From contig CM043958.1 of NCBI GenBank assembly GCA_014529385.2, forward strand, positions 79,481,025-79,541,024: a stretch of DNA of 60,000 nucleotides, read 5' to 3'. The translations under genes were made by a program, and so were the position numbers. Shown in pieces: positions 1 through 8,680 of this stretch; the first letter of the stretch is position 1, and each line of letters opens with the position of its first letter. Under the pieces are notes generated by a model, which did no database searches, was not told the origin of the DNA, and worked only from the letters and a program-made list of their open reading frames with translations. The DNA comes from Adiantum capillus-veneris. Lineage: Eukaryota > Streptophyta > Polypodiopsida > Polypodiales > Pteridaceae.

Positions 1-152
1 GTATCTAAACATCAGAAATTCTCCTCTTTTGAGCTGAGTTTTCTGGGTGTGTGTGTGTGTGGAGTGGGCAAGTGAATAGTCTCTCTCCTCTCACTCCAGA
101 GGTGTGTTCCCTGTCTCGGCTACGTGTGTTGTGTAAGCCGAGTGGTGCCCCA

Positions 153-206
<54 letters not shown>

Positions 207-268
207 CATTCCAAGAGTGTGTGTCGGGTCGTTATAGAGGTGCTGTGTGTGTTTTCATCCCGCTCACA
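1..268 (+). repeat. 3' part of the left LTR
   Basis: This stretch matches 4071-4375, including the GT tract and the closing CTCACA. Everything upstream lies outside the window. The two copies differ by a handful of substitutions and in GT tract length (about 25 against 33 units), so the insertion is not brand new but is still recognisable end to end. Confidence 0.88.
155..204 (+). repeat. (GT)n microsatellite in left LTR
   Basis: About 25 GT units lie near the 3' end of the LTR, roughly 65 bases before its end. The other LTR carries the same tract at a different length. Confidence 0.97.
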
Positions 269-274
269 TTCTTT

Positions 275-292
275 TGGTGCCCCCACTGAGGA
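275..292 (+). promoter_or_regulatory. Candidate primer-binding site
   Basis: Six bases after the LTR end a TGGTGCCCCCACTGAG-like stretch begins. It has the TGG start expected where a tRNA CCA end pairs. I cannot say which tRNA it matches. Confidence 0.5.
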
Positions 293-1192
293 TCTTCTTC
301 GAGTACCTTCTGCTTCGAGCTTCAAGCTTCGAGATTCGGGATTACAAGTTACAGGTACAGGTACAAGTGATTCACACAGGTACAGGTAGCTGGAGTACAG
401 TGATATACTAGCAGTGATGTCACTTGCAGTTGTTGTGGGTATGCATCACTAGGCGCCTATTTGAGCGCATTGTCTGTTGGATTGTACGTTACTTGTGGAA
501 ACTGTCATTGTACGCATTTGTGGAGCCATACTTGGTTGTATTTGGCAGTCCCAGCCATTTCTGAGACTTGCTCTGGAAGATAGTCATTTCTGAGACTTGA
601 CTATACGCGATTTGCATTAGCCTTCGTGTGAGGGTCGATATCGTGAGGTTTTATTGAGCTGGGGGATTCTCAAATGTGGAGATCTTTTCGGTGATACAGG
701 TAGCTGGAGCACCCTTTTCGTGACCTCGCCATAGGCTATGTACTAGTGAGTCCTACTTGATGCTCGAGTTCTATTGTTGGCAGTTTATGCATACATATAC
801 AGTCTATATTTTGAGTTCTCACTGCTCTACTTCTGGGGAAACTCTGCCAAAATTTTTCCAAGTTATGATGGCTAGTTTTTGTGAGCCATTTATGTTGTTA
901 TGTTGCTGAAATTTTGGCAAAATCAGAGGTTAAGTCAGGTGTGTCTTCTTGGGAGCTTCATGGTTGGCTTTAATGGATGATCAAAATGGCCCTCAATTCA
1001 CTCCTTTTCATTTAACTCAGAGAATCCAGATAGATGTTCATGTGTCCAGGAAGATTTTTTTCCAGCAGCGCATAGCTTTATGTTCGGGCCAAGAAGATTA
1101 CGAGAGATCTTGGAATGTCCTTTGCCTGTTGTAATTCCGATGATCAACTATGAAAACTCATTTGATATGCATGTGTTTGTCCTTATCTAAAG

Positions 1193-3142
1193 TTGAGCTC
1201 CATTGAAGTTTCTGGGGATTGGAAGATAGTGGAAGATAGTACAAGGGCTACCCTAGCTGATTTGTTGACCTACAAGGAGAATCCCCTTATTGTTAAGGAA
1301 GAGGTGGTGAGAAAGGTCGTTGAAGAAGTGCCACAGATCAGAAATGCACATGTGTTGTTCTTTGATGGTTCATACAGAAAGAGCCATGATGCAGCTTCAG
1401 GGGGTATAGCACTTTATGACCCAGAGGGGAAGCTAGTATGCAAGAGAGGGTTCAAATTGGATGCTCATAGTAACAATGAGGCTGAATATGCTACTCTGGA
1501 AGCCGGATTACACATTTGTTTGAAGCATGGGGTTCGAAGGTTGAGCATAAAAGGTGATGCCTTGTTAGTGGTGAAGCAAGTGCTGGGTGTGTGGAAGAGC
1601 AAGAACACCTCATTGAAGGAAATGTGCTTCAGAATTAAAGGCCTGTTAAAAAAGTTCGAAGCATGGAGCATCAGACACATTGAATGTGCTCTAAATGGAG
1701 AGGCACATGAAGCAGCTCAAAGCATGATTGGGGAGCTATTTGTGTTGAGGACCACTTTACCTCTTTATCATGGCCGGGAAAGGTTGGCTCAAGAAGAGGA
1801 GTTTTTGCTAACAGGAATCATTCCAAAGGAGATTCAGAAGTCTAAGAAGTATGGCTTTGTGCATAGAGCATACAGGTACAAATTGATTGGTGATTTCTTA
1901 TACATGAAAGGGTCTGATCTCGTGTTGAGACGTGTAGCTTGGCAGGAGGAGCTTTACAGAGTGTTGGAAGAGAATCATGAAGGCGCATGTGGTGGCCATT
2001 TTGCTCTAAAGATCACCTTGCATAAGATTTTGCAAGAAGGGTATGTATGGCCTAGTTTGCACAAGGATGTTCACCATTGGTGTAGGTCTTGCAATAGGTG
2101 TCAAGCATTTGGGAAGAGAGTGTTGAAGCCAGAGCTACGAAAAACCATTATGGCGTTTGATGTGTTTGAAAAGTGGGGGATTGATGCAATAGGCCCGTTA
2201 CCTATCACAAGCAGGGGCAAAAGCTATATTTTGACGGCAGTGGACTATCTTTCTAGATGGGCAAAGGCTATAGCAGTAAAACAGATCACTGCAAAGGATG
2301 TGGAAAAATTTGTGTATGATGAAATATGTTGCAAGTTTGGGGTGCCACTGGAGCTACTTTCAGATAAGGGGCCTGGCTTTAGAGCTAAACTGCTAAATTT
2401 TTTATGTGCAAAGATGAAGATTAGGCACCAGCATACCACTCCTTATTACCCACAATGTAGTGGCTTAAATGAAAGATTCAACGGTGAGTTGGTACAGATT
2501 CTTTCGAAAGTGACAGAGCACCAAGGAAAGAATTGGGATTTGGAATTGCCTAGTGCATTATGGGCTTACCTTACTTCGGTGAAGACAGGTACAGGGTTTA
2601 CTCCATTTCATTTTGTGTATGGAAAAGAAGCACTATTACCTGTGGAAGTAGAGTTGCCTGCGGTCAAGATGTTAGAGAAGTTGCTTGGGCCGCCTAGTGA
2701 TGCATTCGAAGAGAGGCTCTTACAGCTACAAGAGGTTCAGTTGGATAGGATGAGTGCATTGGAACATTATGGGCAGATGCAAGATAGGACTTTGGCAAAG
2801 ATAAATGAAAAGGTCAAAAGTAAGGGTATCAAGAAGCATGACTTGGTTTTGCGCTACAACAGTAAGCTGGACAACACCTTCCAAAAGAAGTTTCAAATTA
2901 AGTGGAAAGGCCCTTTCAAGGTAGTGGAGTGTTTTCCTAATGGCACATATCAGCTGGCTAACCTGGATGGTGTTCTACATAAGTCAAGGGTAAATGGATT
3001 GCGTCTTAAATTGTATCATGCTAGATTGATGATGGTGGAGCAAGATGAGCTGTCTGTGGAGCAAGCAATGTTGGTGAAGGATGAGGAGACCTGTGATGCG
3101 GCGAGTCTCATATCTCTCTTTGCTGCTGCTGATCATGAATGA
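1193..3142 (+). CDS. Truncated pol: archaeal-type RNase H and integrase
   Basis: This is a 649-codon open frame without interruptions. The first residue is not a natural start (TTG); the frame is the surviving C-terminal part of a polyprotein. RNase H residues are D58 in FFDGS, E in NNEAEY near 96 and D in GDALLV near 121. The integrase HHCC zinc region runs from about 261 (HEGACGGH) to 301 (CRSCNRC). The catalytic core has D in WGIDAIGPLP near 329, D in SDKGPGF near 390 and E in NERFNGEL near 427. A GPF/Y module (KWKGPF) lies near 573. The aspartates and glutamate of both enzymes look intact. The RNase H would degrade the RNA strand of the RNA:DNA hybrid and the integrase would insert the cDNA. 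Without gag and RT it could act only with help from a relative. Confidence 0.87.
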   Translation: MSSIEVSGDWKIVEDSTRATLADLLTYKENPLIVKEEVVRKVVEEVPQIRNAHVLFFDGSYRKSHDAASGGIALYDPEGKLVCKRGFKLDAHSNNEAEYATLEAGLHICLKHGVRRLSIKGDALLVVKQVLGVWKSKNTSLKEMCFRIKGLLKKFEAWSIRHIECALNGEAHEAAQSMIGELFVLRTTLPLYHGRERLAQEEEFLLTGIIPKEIQKSKKYGFVHRAYRYKLIGDFLYMKGSDLVLRRVAWQEELYRVLEENHEGACGGHFALKITLHKILQEGYVWPSLHKDVHHWCRSCNRCQAFGKRVLKPELRKTIMAFDVFEKWGIDAIGPLPITSRGKSYILTAVDYLSRWAKAIAVKQITAKDVEKFVYDEICCKFGVPLELLSDKGPGFRAKLLNFLCAKMKIRHQHTTPYYPQCSGLNERFNGELVQILSKVTEHQGKNWDLELPSALWAYLTSVKTGTGFTPFHFVYGKEALLPVEVELPAVKMLEKLLGPPSDAFEERLLQLQEVQLDRMSALEHYGQMQDRTLAKINEKVKSKGIKKHDLVLRYNSKLDNTFQKKFQIKWKGPFKVVECFPNGTYQLANLDGVLHKSRVNGLRLKLYHARLMMVEQDELSVEQAMLVKDEETCDAASLISLFAAADHE

Positions 3143-3149
3143 TCTAGCA

Positions 3150-3170
3150 GGCTAGGGGATGGGCAAATTA
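3150..3170 (+). promoter_or_regulatory. Polypurine tract
   Basis: A purine-rich stretch containing GGCTAGGGGATGGG sits just after the stop codon and directly before the TGTCAGG start of the right LTR. The corresponding region of the related element at 38567-38587 has the same layout, which supports it as the plus-strand primer. Confidence 0.7.
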
Positions 3171-4243
3171 TGTCAGGAGTTTTTTTGAGCAAGGGATTGC
3201 GCATATGTACATACACATGCATGGTACATCGAATAAAGGATTGCCCAATTTCCATAGCCAGGTGGTTACGTGGGGCCCACGTGTGTACAGGTAGGACAGG
3301 GTGTACATAGTGCATCGATTTTCACTATTACTAGTACCAATGTGTTTTTTCTATAATAATGAGGAGTTGGTAGCGCGTAAAAATTCTCGAGGAAGCTATC
3401 CGCGGGCCGACGACATGAGGTAAGCAGGTGCGTCAGATGGCATCTAGTGGCGTCAGGAGGGCGAATGGGGTGAATACTTGCACGCGGAGAAGTACGGACA
3501 CAACGTGGGTGTTTGCTTGTGAGAATTATGTAGAAAGGTCATCATGAGGACCTTTTTTTGGGGCCACTTCACGTGGTGGCAAGATGCATTATTGGAAAAA
3601 AGCTGAGTGCCAGGTGTGCGAATGATGCAAAAAGGTGACAACTATGCACTGCGAGGTCAGTTTTTGGCCTGTTCGGGGTCCGTTTGAGGTCATCTAAAAG
3701 GCCAAGGGTGCCCAAGTAATAAAGATAAGTGTGGGAACTGAAAAACAAGAGAGAAGACCAGAAAAAATGTGGAGGAGAGAGGAGGAACAGCCGCAGGTGT
3801 GTTTTTGGGGTTTTCGGAGCCTGTTTTGGCCGTAAACTGCTCATCCGAGGTCGAATTTGAGCACTTTGACATTGTAGAATGGGGTTTTGGGCCGTTCCGG
3901 ACGCGATGGCGCTCTCCATTTTGCCAAATTCCTCACTCTTTTTCTGCTATTTTTCTGTGTAATCTTCTCCGGTGAGTGAAGCCTCTGTTTAACTTTGTGG
4001 TTGTATCTCGTGTATTTCTTCAATATTGTGTGAGCGATTTGCCCCATTGGTGTTGGCCGAAGCTCAATTGTATCTAAACATCAGAAATTCTCCTCTTTTG
4101 AGCTGAGTTTTTTGGGGGTGTGTGTGTGTGTGTGTGTATGTGTGTCTGCGTGGAGTGGGCAAGTGGATAGTCTCTCTCCTCTCACTCCAGAGGTGTGTTC
4201 CCTGTCTCGGCCAGGTGTGTTGTGTAAGCCGAGTGGTTCCCCA

Positions 4244-4313
<70 letters not shown>

Positions 4314-4375
4314 CATTCCAAGAGTGTGTGTCGGGTTGTTATAGAGGCGCTGTGTGTGTTTTCATCCCGCTCACA
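3171..4375 (+). repeat. Right LTR (about 1205 bp)
   Basis: It starts TGTCAGG after the polypurine tract and ends CTCACA, where the identity with the left LTR ends. It contains two GT tracts near its 3' end. The five bases after it are ACGGT; the matching left target duplication is outside the window and cannot be tested here. Confidence 0.82.
4246..4311 (+). repeat. (GT)n microsatellite in right LTR
   Basis: About 33 GT units, the counterpart of the shorter tract at 155-204. A smaller GT tract lies at about 4117-4143. Confidence 0.97.
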
Positions 4376-4383
4376 ACGGTTGT

Positions 4384-5030
4384 TGATAGGGCATGTCAAG
4401 GAAGACGCGTTGTATTCTCTATGAGGGCCATCTTGATGTATACAATGCATGATTACCCAGGTTTTGGTGAGGTGAACAACTTTTTCGTTTCAAGATCTCA
4501 TGCATGTCCCACATGTGGACCACAATCACAAGCACGCTATTCAAAGCTATTGGGCAAATTGGTATATGAGGGTCATGCAAAGTACCTCCCTATTGGTCAC
4601 CCTAAGTGACTGCGGAGAGGAATTTTAGGTGTTCCTACGCGTATGAAGGTCTGTGATTGGCATGAGACTTGGGATGCGGTGGGAGGGGTGCCAATACATG
4701 GAATTAGGAGACTCAATGCCCTTTATATATATGGCTTGCCTTTTTGGGAGGATATCCTCATCAATCATTTATTGGACCCTATGCATGTTTTTAAGAAGGT
4801 GTCTATGGCTATATGGAAGCATTTTATTGTTGCTATGGACAATGTCAAGGCCCGCAAGGACTTAGAGGAGGCCGGAGTTAAGCGAGGATGTTGGGTACGA
4901 GAGGATGGATCCCTCTTGCTCCTTGGATATTGACTATAGTGGAGAAGGAGCTTGTGAATAAGACAATAGGGTCCATCCGCACTCCAAAGCAACACCTCAT
5001 CTATGTGCTCACATATGGCATGTAGGTTGA
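4384..5030 (+). pseudogene. CACTA (En/Spm) tnp2-type transposase fragment
   Basis: Translations in more than one frame give pieces typical of the plant CACTA transposase. The first is MYTMHDYPGFGEVNN followed by SHACPTCG, like the DFPGYG and ACPxC motifs of the family. Next come GHAKYLPIGHP, then LDPMHVFKKV matching the LDxMHVEKN block, and ARKDLEEAGVKR. A last piece reads PWILTIVEKELVNKTIGSIR. At least one stop (4606-4608) and one or more frame changes break it up. It is only the middle of the protein. Its left side was probably separated by the upstream LTR element. The transposase would cut and paste CACTA elements, but this fragment cannot. Confidence 0.8.
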
Positions 5031-5289
5031 GTTACTAGGTCTTCTTAGCTTGACCATAACCTACGACACCCCACAACTTTTCTTGGCATTGCAGGTAATG
5101 TACTATTGTGTGTCCACACGTTGGGATCGCTTGTGTCTTTCATATCATGTTGGTTTACTTGCATCTATGTGTCCTTTGAAACTTTCAGCTTGTGCGTCTT
5201 GTGCTATCTATCAAGGCCAAGGGTAACCCTAGAAAAGCAAAAGATTCTTTGGTCTTTGGATTGTCTTGTTTCTGACTATATTTCATGAC
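5031..5289 (+). other. Short unassigned stretch
   Basis: This sequence continues from the transposase fragment. I see no frame or repeat that I can name. Confidence 0.4.
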
Positions 5290-5500
5290 CCTCACTTTTG
5301 ATTTACTTTGCAAGCGCCACCATGAAGGTTTCCGAGGACGGAGAACCGCTTCGGTAGGGGGGAATGTGCCACGCATGGTGCACACATGTGGACACGATGG
5401 AACGATAAAAAAGAGATGGAGAAGAGCTCGAGAGAAGTGGTAGATGAAGGATTGGATGCTATTGCAGAGAGAGCTAGTGTGCTCATTTAGGCTACGCTTT
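5290..5500 (+). mobile_element. Gypsy 3' end with polypurine tract and LTR start (fragment)
   Basis: A short frame reading HHEGFRGRRTASVGG resembles the tail seen at the end of plant gypsy polyproteins. It leads into the purine run GGTAGGGGGGAA (about 5351-5362) and then TGTGCCACGC, a plausible LTR start at 5363. The LTR end is not visible, and a minus-strand gag begins soon after. This is a remnant, and the call rests on the tail-tract-TG order only. Confidence 0.45.
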
Positions 5501-5878
5501 AAGTTATTTTACGAATGTATTTTGGACATGATGGTGGTTGAAGACATGAAATCCATCAATTTGGCAATGTTTATACGGCACCTTTTGGGCTTCAGTCCCT
5601 TGATGTAGTAAAGATGGAATCTCCATTTCTTTGATACGATCAGGTAGTCCCTCTGTAAACATTCTTTCCATCAAGAAGTGAGTACGCCCACTTTCCCATG
5701 ACTTTAAGTCACTTTCTTCTTGGATGACACTAGGTATAGCTAAGGGTCTATGGACTTGGTGAGGTTATTGCTGTGTAGGGAACACTATGTCTATAATTTG
5801 GATCTGCCTAGGTGCTGGTTCTAGATCCCTTTGGGTATTTTCTACCAAACTCCTTAATTGCTTGACTCACTCGATCTC
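5500..5878 (-). pseudogene. Decayed continuation of the gag-type frame
   Basis: Minus-strand translation gives gag-like stretches such as WESGRTHFLMERMFTEGLPDRIKEM, interrupted by stops (one at the end of the 5879-6187 frame, another near 5770). It has no recognisable protease motif. I read it as the decayed downstream part of the same element as 5879-7030. Confidence 0.4.
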
Positions 5879-6187
5879 CTATGTAGGGTTTGGATAAGTT
5901 CCTATCTTCTTCTTGGATCCTGACCACTGGGGCTCATGAAGATCTTCCTTGTTGGTTTCTATCTTAGTGGACATTTTGGTCTCCATGGTTTCACCTGAAT
6001 CAGAATCCTCTTCAGCGTCATTCATATATACGGGGTCGTCACCAGTCCCTATGCTGGTCTTTGAACTAGGGTTTGACTTCGCTGCTTTTTGTGATCTCTT
6101 CCTTTGTGTTTTCTTCTTTTTCTGAGATTGGGAAATTGATGCCGTGTCTCTTTCCTCAAGAATATAATTTTGTTTTTGGAGCATCAA
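5879..6187 (-). pseudogene. Lys/Ser-rich extension in frame with gag, behind a TGA
   Basis: This frame follows the gag stop (TGA at 6188-6190) without a shift. It encodes about 100 residues: a basic KKKKTQRKRSQKAAK stretch, then an acidic patch around DAEEDSDSGETMET. It has no start of its own, because the first codon after the TGA is TTG. It may once have been reached by readthrough, or the TGA may simply be a decay mutation. No enzyme motif is visible. Confidence 0.45.
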
Positions 6188-7030
6188 TCATGTGAGTACG
6201 TTTACTGGTACCACAGGTGTACTTTGTGATGGCTCCTCGATAACCTCAATCAAGTATGGCATGATCTTCGGTGCATTTGGATTATTTGGACATTGGGCAG
6301 CCAAATGATCTATGACACATCGATTACACATGAGTATCGGCATTGTAGACATGATCACTTGATTGGTTTGCATTAGTGTGGCATTCTTTTGTAGCCTAAT
6401 AGGACACTTGGCCACACGATGTGGACCTCCACATTCATAGCATTGAAGAGGTGGTCTCTTAGCAGTGTGATTGATATTTTGGCCTCTTGCAGCAAGAGTA
6501 GCTACTTGATAGACAGGTTTGATGCGATGACCCATAGGTGCATACAATTGGTACACACTTGTAGGGGCTGTTGTCGGCATTGAGCTACCATGTAGCGGTG
6601 CTTTACTAACAAATGAGGTCCATGTCGTGTTTCTTGGCATGCCTATCATTGGGGTAGGCATGGTAGCCGTGGTGTCATCAAGGGAAAGATGAGCTAGACT
6701 TGGAAAAGTAAAGCTATCACTTGTAGGCTCAGATTGCACTGAGACCCATGGCGAAACACCATATGGGGGATCCATCGGACTTACCGACGGAGTCTCCATT
6801 TGCGATAAGGTTGGTTGTTTAGCCTTTCCTGTATCCAAGAATCTCGTGAGACCCGTTGAAGGCATATGGATCCCCTTGTTCTGTCTCTCTAGCTCAATAA
6901 CCCTATGGATGACCTCAGAAACTCTTTGTTGTTGATCCTCCACGCTATTAGCACCCGTTGTGGATTGCAGGACATATAACCAACCCACGTGATAGGTGTG
7001 ACCTGTGTATAGGTCCGTTAGAGTTTCCAT
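6188..7030 (-). CDS. Gag-like protein with two short zinc knuckles
   Basis: An open frame of 280 codons starts with METLTDLYTG and is rich in Pro, Thr and Ser. Near its C-terminal third it has two knuckles of identical unusual spacing, CYECGGPHRVAKC and CNRCVIDHLAAQC. Both are CX2CX3HX4C, one residue shorter than the usual retroviral CX2CX4HX4C. Such knuckles bind nucleic acid in the nucleocapsid part of gag. No LTR could be tied to it, so the superfamily is unknown. The opposite orientation to its neighbours shows a separate insertion. A zinc-knuckle host protein is possible but less likely here. Confidence 0.6.
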   Translation of the reverse strand: METLTDLYTGHTYHVGWLYVLQSTTGANSVEDQQQRVSEVIHRVIELERQNKGIHMPSTGLTRFLDTGKAKQPTLSQMETPSVSPMDPPYGVSPWVSVQSEPTSDSFTFPSLAHLSLDDTTATMPTPMIGMPRNTTWTSFVSKAPLHGSSMPTTAPTSVYQLYAPMGHRIKPVYQVATLAARGQNINHTAKRPPLQCYECGGPHRVAKCPIRLQKNATLMQTNQVIMSTMPILMCNRCVIDHLAAQCPNNPNAPKIMPYLIEVIEEPSQSTPVVPVNVLT

Positions 7031-7440
7031 TTGTAGTTCATACTACACATTTTTGCATATTTGTTTTGGTCTATCTAAAGGTTTTTGGTCAGGGAAATTC
7101 CATTAAATCCGGACTGATTTATTGTGCTCTTTAACTTTGGAGAAGAAAGTTTTCTTAGAATCCTCATCGATTTTGAGTTACATTGCTCAGACTGCCTGTA
7201 GGTTGTGTAGGACAGGCTACTGATATTGCATATCAAATTTCTCTTGGTTAGAATCAGTATGTTAGGGAAAATACCATGATTCCTTACCGTGTTTGCGTGT
7301 TTTTCTGCAAATTTTGCATGGCTTAGGAGTTATCTACTTCAGACAATAGGGTGGTCTAATTTTGTGGTTCTTCTGCATATGGTCCTTTGCACTAAAAGAT
7401 TTTTGGGAGTGTGTATATGTACGCATACATAGGCATACAC
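7031..7440. other. No gene seen
   Basis: This is ordinary non-coding sequence. It is perhaps the leader upstream of the minus-strand gag, but no primer site or LTR is visible. Confidence 0.4.
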
Positions 7441-8112
7441 TTGCATAATGACATGAAAAACATGTATGCATATTGTGGTGATTTACAGTGCTTTCGGAGT
7501 TGATTTGCTACATCCAAAGAGCTCAGATTGCGCTTGGTTGTTCTCTTGGTTTACGCATTTATGGTTCGCTCTCAGTGGAGAGTAGGCTGAAAATTTCAGC
7601 AAATTCATGTGCATAAGATTAGGACTTTTGGTGGATGTATGCACTCTTGTGGACTCTCAAGATTTGAGAGCAGATTCATCACAGGTTATGCGCATTGACT
7701 AGTTATTCAATTGAGTTGATTTCAAAGAGTGTGGGGCACGAATTTGCAGAGCGTTTTGCAGTCATTTATGGCATGATTGTGAGCTGATTTTTTAGATGAT
7801 TCGGATGCTTATTTGATGTACGTATGATGCATGCTTTGATGCTCATTTGTATTGCCATGTGAATGCACATGATGTGTGCTTTTTGATGATGATATTCTCT
7901 GTTTTGCAACGGCATATGTGGGCTGATTTTATACTATTTTTTAGCGTCAATTTGTACCACATTCAATTTGTGCCACATATGTGGATATGCTTAGGCCAAG
8001 GCTGATGCGTGTGAGTTGGATCTGGACATTGCTCTGAATCACAAGGTTCAAGAAAAACAGATGCTTTTGGTATGCATGTGACATGGATGGACACGAGGAT
8101 GGATTCTAGGGA

Positions 8113-8466
8113 TTGGAGTCAAGGTGTCTAGATGGTTGTCGGGAGTGGAGTTTTGAACCAAATTTGACTGAGATGGTCAAATTGGTAGAGATTGCAAGGA
8201 TTGCATCATCTTTTGGGAGTCTCATGTACAAAATATTGATCTCAAGAGCTGAGCTTGCATTTGCGGTAGGTGCATTTGCAATGGGAGTAGCCAGTTGTGC
8301 ATTGGTTGATATTGGCCTTGACCATTGGGGCATTTTGCAGCGTATGGTGAGATACCTATGGGATATGTGGGGCTTTGGTGAGGAGTATGTGGTTAATGGC
8401 TTTATACTTCCTCTACAATTAGAGTTGCATGCACATAGATTTAGTGATCCAATGGGCATTGGCTGA
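8113..8466 (+). pseudogene. Copia RT/RNase H fragment
   Basis: Of this translation, GSLMYKILISRAELAFAVGAFAMG corresponds to the copia GSLMYAxxATRPDIAFAVG block at the end of RT. A degraded counterpart of the WILRYLKG block follows (MVRYLWDM). The downstream RNase H motifs (TEAEY, CDSQSA) are absent. The copy at 29737-30129 has the same structure. It is a remnant only, with no catalytic residues. Confidence 0.6.
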
Positions 8467-8519
8467 GGTCATACTTGTAATGGCCTTGCACATGTTTTCT
8501 CCCTCACGGCCACATTGGC

Positions 8520-8534
8520 CTTTATGTGGGAGGT
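8520..8534 (+). promoter_or_regulatory. Polypurine tract of the copia derivative
   Basis: ATGTGGGAGGT stands immediately before TGTTGGGGTAAAGCCC. The same pair recurs in reverse complement at 29653-29667. Confidence 0.55.
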
Positions 8535-8622
8535 TGTTGGGGTAAAGCCCAATCGGGCTGATTGGGCCAGGTGCTCACCCACTGCACTTATTCTCCTCTT
8601 CTTCTCTCTTCTCCATTGCTGC

Positions 8623-8658
<36 letters not shown>

Positions 8659-8680
8659 TCGTGACGCTTTGCATACAAAA
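8535..8680 (+). repeat. Right LTR start of the copia derivative
   Basis: TGTTGGGGTAAAGCCC follows the purine tract, and about 70 bases match the minus-strand LTR at 29653. It contains an (AC)n tract at 8622-8656. The right end is uncertain because I found no clear CCCAACA end. Confidence 0.45.
8622..8656 (+). repeat. (AC)n microsatellite
   Basis: About 17 AC units lie inside the LTR start region. Confidence 0.95.

Larger units (their letters stand above)
1..4375 (+). mobile_element. Tat-type Ty3/gypsy LTR retrotransposon, internally deleted, left LTR cut by window edge
   Basis: Bases 1-268 are repeated with few changes at about 4071-4375, so these are the ends of a pair of LTRs. Between them are a primer-site candidate, a leader, one long RNase H-integrase frame and a polypurine tract. 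The internal part is only about 2.9 kb, and no gag, protease or reverse transcriptase is present. The leader runs straight into the region just before the second RNase H, so gag to RT appear to have been deleted. The related copy at 34146-39457 shows the missing order. The element lies inside a CACTA transposase remnant that resumes at 4384. Confidence 0.88.
7440..8680 (+). mobile_element. Deleted Ty1/copia derivative, plus strand
   Basis: About 7480-7985 matches, in reverse complement, the leader around 32000-32460. About 7990-8600 matches the 3' end around 30220-29570. The order is leader, then directly the last part of pol, then polypurine tract and LTR start. All of gag, protease, integrase and most of RT is gone. 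The related copy at 29412-32460 still keeps gag, so this copy has an extra deletion. The left LTR is not visible. Confidence 0.65.

Noticed and set aside
1465-1680. Open frame on the minus strand within the RNase H-integrase gene
   Set aside because: It is antisense to a well-supported coding frame and has no motif.
5040-5100. Possible host gene exon with splice signals (TTGCAGGTAATG)
   Set aside because: The GCAG and GTAA signals are adjacent and the flanking frames are short; the area is explained better as transposase remnant.
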